DNA from: Marinobacterium iners DSM 11526
GTDB taxonomy: Bacteria > Pseudomonadota > Gammaproteobacteria > Pseudomonadales > Balneatricaceae
NCBI RefSeq assembly: GCF_900107855.1
Contig: NZ_FNRJ01000016.1
Location: forward strand, 1 to 64,000
Reading direction: 5' to 3'
DNA: 64,000 bases
Shown here piece by piece: positions 24,507 through 32,890 of this stretch; position 1 is the stretch's first letter, and each line of letters begins with the position of its first letter. Made by a program: the position numbers and the translations under genes. The notes beneath the pieces were generated by a model. The model made no database searches, was not told the origin of the DNA, and saw nothing but the letters and a program-made list of their open reading frames with translations.

Positions 24507-25277
24507 TCAGCGTGTGGACTCACTGAAATGGTTATAGATGCTGATCAGTTCGTCTTCGCTGAAACGCACGATCACCAGCTGTTGGCCGGGGTGAATCACA
24601 TCAGGGTTCTGTCCCAGCAGTCCCTGCTGGTGGTTGTAGACCCAGGTCTGCTCAACCTTGTCGTGCAGCAACCGCCCCAGCCATGAACTGCTGCGGTCTT
24701 CCTGCAGCGTGTCCGCATCTTCAGGAATGGCAACACTCAGGACTCGAGAACGGTCATTGACGCGAATGCCGCGGGCAAAGGTTTCGATCAGTCCCTGGCG
24801 CATGATTCCCCACAGGCCATGTCGGTCGGCGGGCTGAACAGCGTGGATATAGAACACCTCATTGGCCGAGCGGTCAGGGTCTTGCAGCAGCTCCTGCAGT
24901 CTCAGACGGTCAAGTGCCAGTTCAGGTGCAGGCTGGCTGGTGCTGCCTGCAGAACGCGCAGGCATATCCACGGCGAAGCTGCTGGCGTTGCCGTCCTGCT
25001 CCAACGTCTCTTGTTCGGCCTTGAGCGCCTCTCTGTGCGGAAGGCTAAGCAGCTGTTCGCCGGTAACAAAATGGCGTGCCTTGTCCATCTCGATCACGTC
25101 CGAGGATGCCTGGCGGGTCAGGCTATCAATATGAGCCTGTGCTTCCGAGCGGGTTTGTTCCGATACTTCAGGCGGCTGGTCAGGGCGTGGTGCGGGTGTG
25201 GAAGTGTCTGGCTGTAGAAACAGGTACACAGCCGTACTTAATATCACAATGATCAAGGCGATCATGAAGCGCTGCAT
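24507..25277 (-). CDS. membrane-anchored protein with LysM-like C-terminus
   Basis: A 256-residue protein. An N-terminal hydrophobic anchor (residues 5-21) precedes a Pro- and Gln/Glu-rich stretch and a domain I do not recognise. The C-terminal about 110 residues (VFYIHAVQPADRHGLWGIMRQGLIETFARGI ... QNPDVIHPGQQLVIV) resemble the extended LysM-like module of proteins annotated as LysM-containing in marine gammaproteobacteria. It is probably in the periplasm, perhaps near peptidoglycan. It is divergent from smrA. Confidence 0.7.
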   Translation of the reverse strand: MQRFMIALIIVILSTAVYLFLQPDTSTPAPRPDQPPEVSEQTRSEAQAHIDSLTRQASSDVIEMDKARHFVTGEQLLSLPHREALKAEQETLEQDGNASSFAVDMPARSAGSTSQPAPELALDRLRLQELLQDPDRSANEVFYIHAVQPADRHGLWGIMRQGLIETFARGIRVNDRSRVLSVAIPEDADTLQEDRSSSWLGRLLHDKVEQTWVYNHQQGLLGQNPDVIHPGQQLVIVRFSEDELISIYNHFSESTR

Positions 25278-25415
25278 CGGTCATACTCCTGCTGAGGCTT
25301 TATCTAACCATAGATGAGAAGCGGATTCGGTAAAAGCGTTCAATTTTGTTGCGGCTGCTGTCACAATTGGCAGCTGCAGGGCTGAAGTGCCCGGCTGTTG
25401 AGAGGAGGGTTCGTC

Positions 25416-26000
25416 ATGCGATCTGATAACCACGATGAATTCATGCAGCAGATGCTGGCTGAGGGTATCAGTCGACACCATTATGCCGATACCACGCGTG
25501 ACCATGCTGCCGTTCGCCCCTTGCGTGTTGACCCGAACAAAAGCATTCGACGTCAGCTGGCTGAAGGTGCCCCCGAGGGGCTGACCTTAGCGCCGCTGGA
25601 ATGGTTGCATCCGGCTGATCCGATCAGCTGGAAGCGTGATGGGGTACAGGAGGGTGTGTTTCGAAATCTGCGTCTTGGCCGTTACAGCGCGGATGCCTGT
25701 TTGAATCTTCAGCACTGCACACTTGCCCAGGCGCGTGATGAAGTGGCGGGTTTTGTACGCCAGAGTGCTGAGCTGAATATTCGGTGTGTATTGATTCAAC
25801 AGGGGCGTGCGCGGCGCTCGGATGAGCATGCCAATCAGTTAAAAACCTACCTTAATCAGTGGCTGCCTGAATTGGAGCAGGTCATGGCATTTCACTCGGC
25901 TCCGTCGCATCATGGCGGTACCGGCGCGGTGTATTTGATGCTGCGAAAAAGCGAGCAGGCACGGCAGGAAAACCGGGAAAAGCACCAGAAGCGACGTTGA
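25416..26000 (+). CDS. Smr-domain nuclease, SmrA type
   Basis: A 194-residue protein. The N-terminal half carries the usual SmrA leader and the C-terminal half is the Smr domain (about residues 85-185): LNLQHCTLAQARDEVAGFVRQS, then CVLIQQGRARRSDEHANQLKTYLNQWL and SAPSHHGGTGAVYLML. The usual first motif LDLHG is changed to LNLQHC, and the usual HGKG loop reads QQGRAR, so nuclease activity may be altered. ATG at 25,416 with AGAGGAGGG as RBS; an upstream TTG (25,398) is less likely. Confidence 0.82.
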   Translation: MRSDNHDEFMQQMLAEGISRHHYADTTRDHAAVRPLRVDPNKSIRRQLAEGAPEGLTLAPLEWLHPADPISWKRDGVQEGVFRNLRLGRYSADACLNLQHCTLAQARDEVAGFVRQSAELNIRCVLIQQGRARRSDEHANQLKTYLNQWLPELEQVMAFHSAPSHHGGTGAVYLMLRKSEQARQENREKHQKRR

Positions 26001-26078
26001 TCGGATGCAGTCGATTGCATCGCGAGTCAAAAGTCGCTTTACTGAGTGACAAATCGAGATGATCAAGGAACTCGGAAC

Positions 26079-26792
26079 ATGGACTCGATGTTCGTTCAGC
26101 AGCTTAGACGCAGCCGCCATCTTGTGGTGCTGTTGCTGCTGCTCAACATGCTGACACTGGCGCTGCTGGCCGGTGGTGAATACGGGGCAGGAGTGGTTGC
26201 ACTGCAAATTGTGCTGCTGATTGGTACCGCTGCACTGCTGTTTATGCTGCGCAATCGCAGTATGACGGCTGCGGTAACGTACGCTCAGGAGCCGGTGCTG
26301 GCACTTGATCCCAACACCGGTATTGCCACCGAAAACTGGTTCCGGCACATGCTGGCGCTGGAGTGTCGGCGTGCAGTAAGGGAGTTTGCCCCTTTGACCG
26401 TGATGCGCATCAGCCTGGGCGAGCACACAAAGCGTAAGCACCTGCTGGAGGTGATTCGGGTGTTGAGCGAAGAGCTGTCTCGACCGGGCGATCTGATCGG
26501 CTGGGAAACCAACTCAGACCTGGGGGCCGTGCTGCCCTGTACCAATGAGCATGCCGAGCAACTGACCGAGCGTTGTTACCGCTACATTCGGGAAAATTCG
26601 TCCAACCCAGATCTGCCGGTTTGGCTGGTAGCCCAGACCTATCAGCCAAGAGGCGACCTTAATCTAAGCAAGGTCAGCCAACATCTGGAACAGAAAATGC
26701 AAGAAGCCAGGCAGGATGCACCGGGGGTGTTCTATGCTGCCGAAGCGGCTACAGACCCCGCAACTCCCAGCATGACCTATACTGACGGATGA
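26079..26792 (+). CDS. membrane protein with degenerate GGDEF-like domain
   Basis: A 237-residue protein with two membrane helices (about residues 15-33 and 38-56) and a C-terminal region resembling a GGDEF fold (LALECRRAVREFAPLTVMRISLGEH ... LSRPGDLIGWETNSDLGAVLPCTNEHAEQLTERCYRYI). The active-site loop GG(D/E)EF is replaced by ETNSDLG, so cyclase activity is not expected. The ATG at 26,079 is preceded by AAGGAA. Its end overlaps the tmcA start by four bases (ATGA), so the two are translationally coupled. Confidence 0.7.
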   Translation: MDSMFVQQLRRSRHLVVLLLLLNMLTLALLAGGEYGAGVVALQIVLLIGTAALLFMLRNRSMTAAVTYAQEPVLALDPNTGIATENWFRHMLALECRRAVREFAPLTVMRISLGEHTKRKHLLEVIRVLSEELSRPGDLIGWETNSDLGAVLPCTNEHAEQLTERCYRYIRENSSNPDLPVWLVAQTYQPRGDLNLSKVSQHLEQKMQEARQDAPGVFYAAEAATDPATPSMTYTDG

Positions 26793-28882
26793 ACTCACAG
26801 CCGCTGCTGGAGCGGCTGCAGCGTCAGCTGAAACAGTCGCGTCAACGATTGCTGGTCTGGGTGCAGGGTGAACAGGCATGGTGTCACCGCCAGCTTGAAA
26901 CTGCATTGTCGCCCCTGTGCTCTGGTCAGGGTGTGCTGCTGGGACAGCCACTGACTGCGGCTGCTCATGCCATTCCCTCCCTAAAAGCCGCTGAGCTGCA
27001 CCGTGTTCTGGGTACAACGCTCGACTTTGCCGTTGTTGATGCGTACGCCGGTTTCAATCCCAATGCCTTTGGCCAGCTGTGTGGCACTGTCCGAGGGGGC
27101 GGCGTTCTGTTGCTGCTTACACCCGCAGCCGATCAGTGGCGCGGCTATGATGACCCCGAATATGCATCTCTGTGTGTGGAGCCCCATACCCCTGCTGACA
27201 TGAAAGGTCACTTTCTGCAGTACCTGTGCAGCATTCTTGAGGGCAGCGATCAGTTGCTGTGCTGGAGTGTAGCCGGAGCCACTTGGCCTCGATTGCCTCA
27301 GACTGCAGATCCTGAGCCTGCAGAGCAGCCCTGTCTGAGTCTGGACCAGGCTGAAGCTGTAAAATGTGTGCTGGCGGTGGCTGAGCAGCGCCGTGCTGCA
27401 CTGGTACTGACAGCCGACCGGGGTCGGGGCAAGAGTGCGGCTCTGGGAATAGCAGCTGCTCGTCTGTTGCAGCAGGGAAAGCGAGTCATACTGACAGCCC
27501 CTTCTCGTGCCGCGACAAGTGCCGTGTTTGAACGGGTGCAGGCGCTTGCGCCTGATTGTATGTCGCAGCTGCTGTTTGCCAGCCCTGACGATTTGTTGCA
27601 TCAGCCAGTGCAGGCTGACTTGCTGCTGGTTGATGAAGCCGCCGCCATTCCAACCCCCGTATTGGTTGAACTGCTGAATTGTTGTCCGCGGATCGTATTC
27701 TCCACCACTTTGCATGGCTATGAGGGCAATGGCCAGGGTTTTGCGCTGCGTTTTCGGCATCACCTTGAGCTGTATCGGCCCACTACAGCAGAGTATCGAC
27801 TTGAAACACCGATTCGCTGGGCCGGGCCTGACCCTCTGGAGCATCTTAGTAATCGAATGCTGTTGCTGGATGTGGATACACAGCCCCTTCCATCTCCGGA
27901 TCAATCACTGCTGCTGGAAACCATTGATCAGGCGCAATTGAGTCAAGACCCGGCACTGCTGCGTGATTTGTTCGCTCTGCTGCTGCTGGCTCACTACCGA
28001 ACGACGCCGGGAGATCTGCGGATTCTGCTCGACAGCCCCAACCTTCAGATCCATGTCCTGATGCAGCAGGGACAGCCGCTGGCCTGTGTGCTGGTGGCAG
28101 AAGAGGGGGAGCTGCCGGATGCGCTGGCACAGACGGTGTGGGAGGGGCGGCGCCGACCACGAGGCCATCTGTTGCCGCAAACCCTGATCGCGCAAGAGGG
28201 CTGGGGTGAGGTGGCCTCCTGGCGAGCCTGGCGTATTATGCGCATTGCTGTGCACCCTTTGTTGCAACAGCAGGGACTGGGGGCTCAGCTGCTGAATGAA
28301 CTGGAATGTATGGCGGTCGCGGCCGGGGTTGACTATCTGGGTGCAAGTTTCGCGGCTTCAGAATCTTTGTTGGCCTTTTGGCATCACTGTGGCTATCGGC
28401 CGGTACGTCTGGGCGAGCAACGTGATCCGGTTGCCGGTACCCATGCACTGCTGGTGGTCCGGCCTGTCAGCGATCAGGTGAGGCAGTGGCTGCCCAGGGC
28501 GCAACACTGGTATGGTCAGAGTGTCCTGCGGCGGCTGCCGGGAGCGCTGCAGGATCTTGAACCTGAGCGCCTGACGTTGCTGTTGGGCGGCCTCTGGCAA
28601 CCGGATGCTGCCGACCTGGACACGCTGAAGCGCCTTAGGGGGTTTGCTCAGGATCAGAGAACGCTGGAGAGCAGCCTGCTGCCACTGAGCTGGCTGCTGG
28701 AGCAGACGTTGCCTCTATGGGGTCAGGCAGGCATTGGCTGTGATGATCAGCGTTTGTTGTGCGAACGTATTTTGCGCCAGCAGCCGGCAACGGCCGTTGC
28801 CGAACCCGCGGGCAAACGTGCCCAGCTGCAGCGGTTGCGCAATCTGTGTGATCAACTGCTGGCGTTGTTGCCCTCGGCCTGA
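26789..28882 (+). CDS. tmcA: tRNA(Met) cytidine acetyltransferase TmcA
   Basis: A 697-residue enzyme that acetylates the wobble cytidine 34 of elongator tRNA-Met using acetyl-CoA and ATP. The N-terminal DUF1726-like domain is followed by the RNA-helicase-like ATPase (Walker A ADRGRGKS, about residues 207-214; DEAAAIP), the GNAT domain (MRIAVHPLLQQQGLGAQLL, about 490-508) and a helical C-terminal tRNA-binding part. Slightly longer than the E. coli protein (671). Its 3' end overlaps the convergent TPR-methyltransferase gene by 31 bases. Confidence 0.94.
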   Translation: MNSQPLLERLQRQLKQSRQRLLVWVQGEQAWCHRQLETALSPLCSGQGVLLGQPLTAAAHAIPSLKAAELHRVLGTTLDFAVVDAYAGFNPNAFGQLCGTVRGGGVLLLLTPAADQWRGYDDPEYASLCVEPHTPADMKGHFLQYLCSILEGSDQLLCWSVAGATWPRLPQTADPEPAEQPCLSLDQAEAVKCVLAVAEQRRAALVLTADRGRGKSAALGIAAARLLQQGKRVILTAPSRAATSAVFERVQALAPDCMSQLLFASPDDLLHQPVQADLLLVDEAAAIPTPVLVELLNCCPRIVFSTTLHGYEGNGQGFALRFRHHLELYRPTTAEYRLETPIRWAGPDPLEHLSNRMLLLDVDTQPLPSPDQSLLLETIDQAQLSQDPALLRDLFALLLLAHYRTTPGDLRILLDSPNLQIHVLMQQGQPLACVLVAEEGELPDALAQTVWEGRRRPRGHLLPQTLIAQEGWGEVASWRAWRIMRIAVHPLLQQQGLGAQLLNELECMAVAAGVDYLGASFAASESLLAFWHHCGYRPVRLGEQRDPVAGTHALLVVRPVSDQVRQWLPRAQHWYGQSVLRRLPGALQDLEPERLTLLLGGLWQPDAADLDTLKRLRGFAQDQRTLESSLLPLSWLLEQTLPLWGQAGIGCDDQRLLCERILRQQPATAVAEPAGKRAQLQRLRNLCDQLLALLPSA

Positions 28883-30270
28883 CTCGGGCGCTCAAGCACC
28901 ACCATTAGACCGGTTAGCTGCCGCTGATGTTCCAGCCGCAGCGGAAAGGTTGCGCAGTACTTCACGTGAAGCCCGGCAACAGCTGCAGCCGCTTCAATAT
29001 GAGACTGGCTGTGGCGGAAGCGCCCCGATGATTGGAGACTGACCGCCTGATCATCTTCGGCCGCTTCAACGGTAAAGGCAAATTGGCCACCCGCTCGCAG
29101 GGCTCTGGCGGCTGCCTGACAAACGGGTTGCAGGTCGCCAGTATAGATCAGTACATCGGTGGCGGTAATCAGATCGACCGGACCTGATTGTGCCAGCGCA
29201 CTCTGCAGATCGCGGCATTCGAGTTGGTCATAGCACTTTTTGGCGGCAGCCAACTCAAGCATGCTGTGCGACAGGTCACAGCCATATAGCCGATGAATCG
29301 GCAGTACCGCTTTCAGGGCCTGTCCACACAGGCCTGTGCCACACCCCAAGTCCAGCATCTCAAGCTCTGCATTGTCGGGCTCAATCAGTTGTGTCAGCAG
29401 CTCGGCCAGCAGTTGGGGGGCGCGATATTCAAGCTGTTTTTGCAAACGATTTTCAAACTCTTCGGCGTGGGTATCGTACAGCACCTGCACATAACCCTTT
29501 GGTGCTTCGGCAGAACAGCGCCCGCCCGCTGCATTCAACATGTGCTGTGCATGAGCGTTATCAGGTTGCTGCTTAACCACTTCTTCGTATAACTGAACAG
29601 CCACCTCAGGGTCGCTTTCTTCGGCAATGTAATCCGCCAGCTCCAACAGCCGTGTCGGTGAGCAATCCTGCTGGCGCAACTGCGCCAACAGCCTGTCACT
29701 TTGTTGGCACAGGCAAAGGTTCAAGGCCCATTCAGATTCGGCTTCTATACTGAAGTCAGGTGATACCAACAGGGTTTGCAGCAGATTCAGAGCTTCAGGG
29801 CTTTTATGCTGGTGGCGCAGCGCTACTGCAAGGGTCAGCCGGGCATCGGTGTAGTGCATAAGTTGAGGCTGAACTGTGAAAAGCTGCTCAATTGTCTGCC
29901 AGCGGCCAAGCTGTTCCAGCAGGGCGAGTCGGTTGAGCTGGAATGCCGATTCGTCGGGGAGCAGGGTGATGGCGTGCTCTATTGCCCTGTACGCGTCTTC
30001 AGATCGGCCCCTTGCCTGCAATGCGAGTGAGAGATTGCTGAGAGCCTGGGCCTTAAAGCGCGCCTGTACGGGTAACTCGGTGGTACGTTGCAGTTCACGG
30101 CAGGCCGCAATGGCATTGCCGGACTTGAGCTGAATCAGTCCCAGCAGGTGGCGAGCGTTGAAGTCGTCGGGCTTGTGGGCAAGGTGCTGCTGGCAGATGG
30201 AACGGGCAGCGGCAAAAGCTTGCTGGTTCATTAATGCCAAGGCTTCATTGAGGCTGGGAAGAGAGGACAT
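28852..30270 (-). CDS. TPR-repeat SAM-dependent methyltransferase
   Basis: A 472-residue protein. About six tetratricopeptide-like helix pairs fill residues 5-250 (for example AFAAARSICQQHLAHKPDDFNARHLLG). A class I methyltransferase domain follows (about 290-440: LEMLDLGCGTGLCGQALK SAM loop; YGCDLSHSMLELAAAK; DLITATDVLIYTGDLQ). Similar fusions are annotated as TPR domain methyltransferases of unknown substrate. I chose the start MSSLPSLNEALALM at 30,270 over 30,324, which would add a hydrophobic stretch. It overlaps the tmcA end tail to tail. Confidence 0.82.
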   Translation of the reverse strand: MSSLPSLNEALALMNQQAFAAARSICQQHLAHKPDDFNARHLLGLIQLKSGNAIAACRELQRTTELPVQARFKAQALSNLSLALQARGRSEDAYRAIEHAITLLPDESAFQLNRLALLEQLGRWQTIEQLFTVQPQLMHYTDARLTLAVALRHQHKSPEALNLLQTLLVSPDFSIEAESEWALNLCLCQQSDRLLAQLRQQDCSPTRLLELADYIAEESDPEVAVQLYEEVVKQQPDNAHAQHMLNAAGGRCSAEAPKGYVQVLYDTHAEEFENRLQKQLEYRAPQLLAELLTQLIEPDNAELEMLDLGCGTGLCGQALKAVLPIHRLYGCDLSHSMLELAAAKKCYDQLECRDLQSALAQSGPVDLITATDVLIYTGDLQPVCQAAARALRAGGQFAFTVEAAEDDQAVSLQSSGRFRHSQSHIEAAAAVAGLHVKYCATFPLRLEHQRQLTGLMVVLERPSQAEGNNASS

Positions 30271-30372
30271 TAGAAACTCGTCTACAGAGAATAAAAGGCA
30301 CAGCGATACTATAAAAATGGGCAATAAAATCCAACACCGGTCCGGAAGGACTTCTGAAGACCAGAGGTAGCC

Positions 30373-30909
30373 ATGAAAAAACTGACCTTGATACTGTCAG
30401 CCTGCCTGATATCTATGCCGACTATGGCAGACAAGCCTTCCTGGGCAGGACCTGATGGGAAACCTCAGAAGGAGTGGCCCGAGCGGGTACATCAACCTCA
30501 GCAACGTGATGAACGTCGCTCTGATGACCGAGTTGACGGTTTTTTACCCCTGTCCGAGCGTGAGCGGCGCTTGCTGCGCGACCAGGTGCTGGAAGAGCGC
30601 TATGGTGTTCGTTCTGAACCGGGCAGGATGAAGTCCTTGCCACCGGGTTTGCAGAAAAAACTTGCCCGCGGGGGCGAGCTGCCGCCGGGGTGGCGTGACA
30701 AGGTGCGTCAGGGTGAAGTGCTGGACTCGGATCTCTATCGCAGAGGCGAGCGTCTGCCGCGGCATTATCTTGAGCGGCTCGGATACGATTCTGAAGCGGC
30801 CGAGTTGATTCTGTTGGGCGACAGCGTGGTGCGCGTTGTTCAGGGCCGCGGTACGGTACTGGATGTTATTGACTTGACCGACAAGGCGCTGGAGATGCTG
30901 GGCCGATAA
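30373..30909 (+). CDS. exported CigR-like protein
   Basis: A 178-residue protein with a signal peptide (MKKLTLILSACLISMPTMA, cleavage after residue 19). It has a Pro/Arg/Glu-rich stretch and the CigR-like block LPPGLQKKLARGGELPPGWRDKVRQGEVLD, then GERLPRHYLERL. CigR is a Salmonella membrane protein described as an anti-virulence factor; in other bacteria the role of such proteins is not known. RBS AGAGG lies 4 bases before the ATG. A bidirectional terminator follows. Confidence 0.78.
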   Translation: MKKLTLILSACLISMPTMADKPSWAGPDGKPQKEWPERVHQPQQRDERRSDDRVDGFLPLSERERRLLRDQVLEERYGVRSEPGRMKSLPPGLQKKLARGGELPPGWRDKVRQGEVLDSDLYRRGERLPRHYLERLGYDSEAAELILLGDSVVRVVQGRGTVLDVIDLTDKALEMLGR

Positions 30910-30923
30910 ACGGCGCATTCAAA

Positions 30924-30967
30924 CACAAAAAACCGCGCCTACCAAAAGCAAGCGCGGTTTTTTTGTG
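30924..30967. terminator. bidirectional rho-independent terminator
   Basis: Stem CAAAAAACCGCGC / GCGCGGTTTTTTTG with a 13-base loop, A/T-rich on both sides, between the CigR-like gene and the convergent glrR. Confidence 0.9.
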
Positions 30968-30982
30968 CCGAGTTCGGCAGGA

Positions 30983-32383
30983 TCAGCCGACTTTGCGCTG
31001 CTCGGTAGCCTGTTTCAGGGCTTCCTGTTGAGCAGCCAAAGCAGCCTTGGCATCAGCCTTGAACTGAGCCGCTTCCAGCTGGTGCTTGTTCAGCAGCTTG
31101 TAGAAGTCGGTCCGGTTGCGCTGGGCAATACGGGCAGCATGGGTGACATTGCCCTCCGTAATCTGCAGCACCTTGATCAGATAGCGTCGCTCAAAGTCAG
31201 CGCGCGCTTCATTGAACGAAGGAATGACACGCTCCTGATTGGTCAGTGCCTTGGATATCAACCCTTCGGGAATGATGGGAGAAGGGCTAAGGGCAACCAC
31301 CTGCTCCATCACGTTTTCCAACTGACGGACGTTGCCTGGCCAAGCCGCTTGGGCAAGCAGATGAAGTGCACCGGGAGAGATGCCACGAACCTTGCGGTTG
31401 TGTTTATGAGCTGCCTGGGTAAGGAAATGACGAGCCAGCAGCGGGATGTCTTCGGGCCGCTCGCGCAGTGGCGGCAGTTCCAGGTTGACCACATTGAGAC
31501 GGTAATAGAGATCCTCACGGAACTCTTGGCTCAGCATCGCGGCTTCGAGATCGCGGTGAGTCGCTGAGATGATACGTACGTCTACCGGCGTGCTCTGGGT
31601 CGAGCCAACCGGGCGGATGGTTCGATCCTGCAGTACGCGCAACAGTTTTACCTGCAGTGCTACCGGCATATCACCGATCTCATCCAGAAACAGGGTGCCG
31701 CCCTGTGCCGCACGGAACAAGCCTTCGTGTTGGTTAACCGCACCGGTGAACGCACCTTTGGTGTGGCCAAACAGTTCGGACTCCAGCAGTTGCTCGGGCA
31801 GAGCGCCACAATTGATGGCAATGAACGGTTGGTCCGCACGAGCGCTGGCCTGATGGATCGCACGGGCAACCAGCTCCTTGCCGCTCCCACTGGGGCCGGT
31901 TATCAGTACGCTTACATCAGAAGCCGCTACACGCTGAGCTTGATCCAGCAGCTGCTCCATACGTGCGCTGTGGCTGATGATACCCGCGCGCCAGCTTTGG
32001 TCACGGTGACGCTGAGACGTGTTAAGTGCCGCACGAACAGTATCAAGCAAATGGTCCTTGTCAATGGGTTTTGACAGGAAACCGAATACGCCTTTCTGAG
32101 TTGCTTCCACAGCCTCAGGGATGGATCCGTGGGCGGTGATAATGATCACGGGCAAGTCTGGCTGCTCCTGCTGGATGCAGGAGAAGAGCATCAGGCCATC
32201 CATGCCATCCATCCGCAGATCGGTAAGAACCAGGTCAAAGCTGTGCTGGCGAATCATCTCCAGGGCTTCTTCGCCGCTTTCGGCACAGCTGATGTCGTAG
32301 CCCGACGCCTGCAGGCGCATTTCAAGCAGGCGCAGCAGGGCGGTATCGTCATCGACCAGCAGGATACGGGGGGTTGACGTCAT
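30983..32383 (-). CDS. glrR: sigma-54-dependent response regulator GlrR (QseF)
   Basis: A 466-residue NtrC-type regulator. The receiver domain (residues 1-120) has phosphoacceptor Asp55 (LVLTDLRMDG). The AAA+ domain (about 140-375) has Walker A GPSGSGKE, the sigma-54-contacting loop ESELFGHTKGAFTGA and Walker B GGTLFLDEIGDM. The C-terminal helix-turn-helix is NVTHAARIAQRNRTDFYKLL, and a 40-residue Ala/Gln/Lys tail follows. In enterobacteria GlrR activates glmY and rpoE. It is the last gene of the glrK-qseG-glrR operon, 3 bases after qseG. No sigma-54 target is evident nearby. Confidence 0.93.
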   Translation of the reverse strand: MTSTPRILLVDDDTALLRLLEMRLQASGYDISCAESGEEALEMIRQHSFDLVLTDLRMDGMDGLMLFSCIQQEQPDLPVIIITAHGSIPEAVEATQKGVFGFLSKPIDKDHLLDTVRAALNTSQRHRDQSWRAGIISHSARMEQLLDQAQRVAASDVSVLITGPSGSGKELVARAIHQASARADQPFIAINCGALPEQLLESELFGHTKGAFTGAVNQHEGLFRAAQGGTLFLDEIGDMPVALQVKLLRVLQDRTIRPVGSTQSTPVDVRIISATHRDLEAAMLSQEFREDLYYRLNVVNLELPPLRERPEDIPLLARHFLTQAAHKHNRKVRGISPGALHLLAQAAWPGNVRQLENVMEQVVALSPSPIIPEGLISKALTNQERVIPSFNEARADFERRYLIKVLQITEGNVTHAARIAQRNRTDFYKLLNKHQLEAAQFKADAKAALAAQQEALKQATEQRKVG

Positions 32384-32386
32384 CTG

Positions 32387-32887
32387 TCAGTGCTCCTCAC
32401 GCTGTCGCGTTATTTGTCGTTCCAAATCCGTCAGGGCATCGACCTGACGCTTGAGTTCCTGATTGTCCAGCTCCAGTTGTTCAAGCTGTTGCAGGGTATT
32501 CAGCTGCTGTTGCAGTTGGCGCAAACGCAGCTGCAGAAACTGATCGGCACCGCAGTCAACCTCGACAGGTTGCAGCTGTAGTGCTGTGAGCATTTCCAGA
32601 GCCCGGGCTACATGCTGTGGAGACTGTCCGGGTGTGCTCAGTAACAGAGGGTAGAGAGTTTTTGGCTGTCTTGCTTCTGCGTCGATCAGTAGCTGTTGTT
32701 TGTCGTTAAGTGTAGACGAAGTATAACGATGTTCATATTTTAACCAACCAAGCAGCTGATCGTTATCAATATGGCATTTCTGCGCCATGTTTGAAGTCGA
32801 CTCGACGCCCGAGTCGGATGGCAGTGTTGGCAGGCAACCTGTCAGCAACAAAAGTGGAAGCAGCGCAGCTAAGGCTCGCGATAACAT
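32387..32887 (-). CDS. qseG: QseG/YfhG-like lipoprotein
   Basis: A 166-residue lipoprotein: signal peptide with lipobox LLTG-C (Cys at residue 18), a conserved-looking middle (LLGWLKYEHRYTSSTLNDKQQLLIDAEA), and a C-terminal coiled coil (about 120-165, LQQQLNTLQQLEQLELDNQELKRQVDAL). Its position between glrK and glrR matches qseG (yfhG), an outer-membrane lipoprotein that in E. coli interacts with the GlrK kinase. Sequence identity in this family is low, so the name rests largely on synteny. Confidence 0.8.
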   Translation of the reverse strand: MLSRALAALLPLLLLTGCLPTLPSDSGVESTSNMAQKCHIDNDQLLGWLKYEHRYTSSTLNDKQQLLIDAEARQPKTLYPLLLSTPGQSPQHVARALEMLTALQLQPVEVDCGADQFLQLRLRQLQQQLNTLQQLEQLELDNQELKRQVDALTDLERQITRQREEH

Positions 32888-32890
32888 GGT

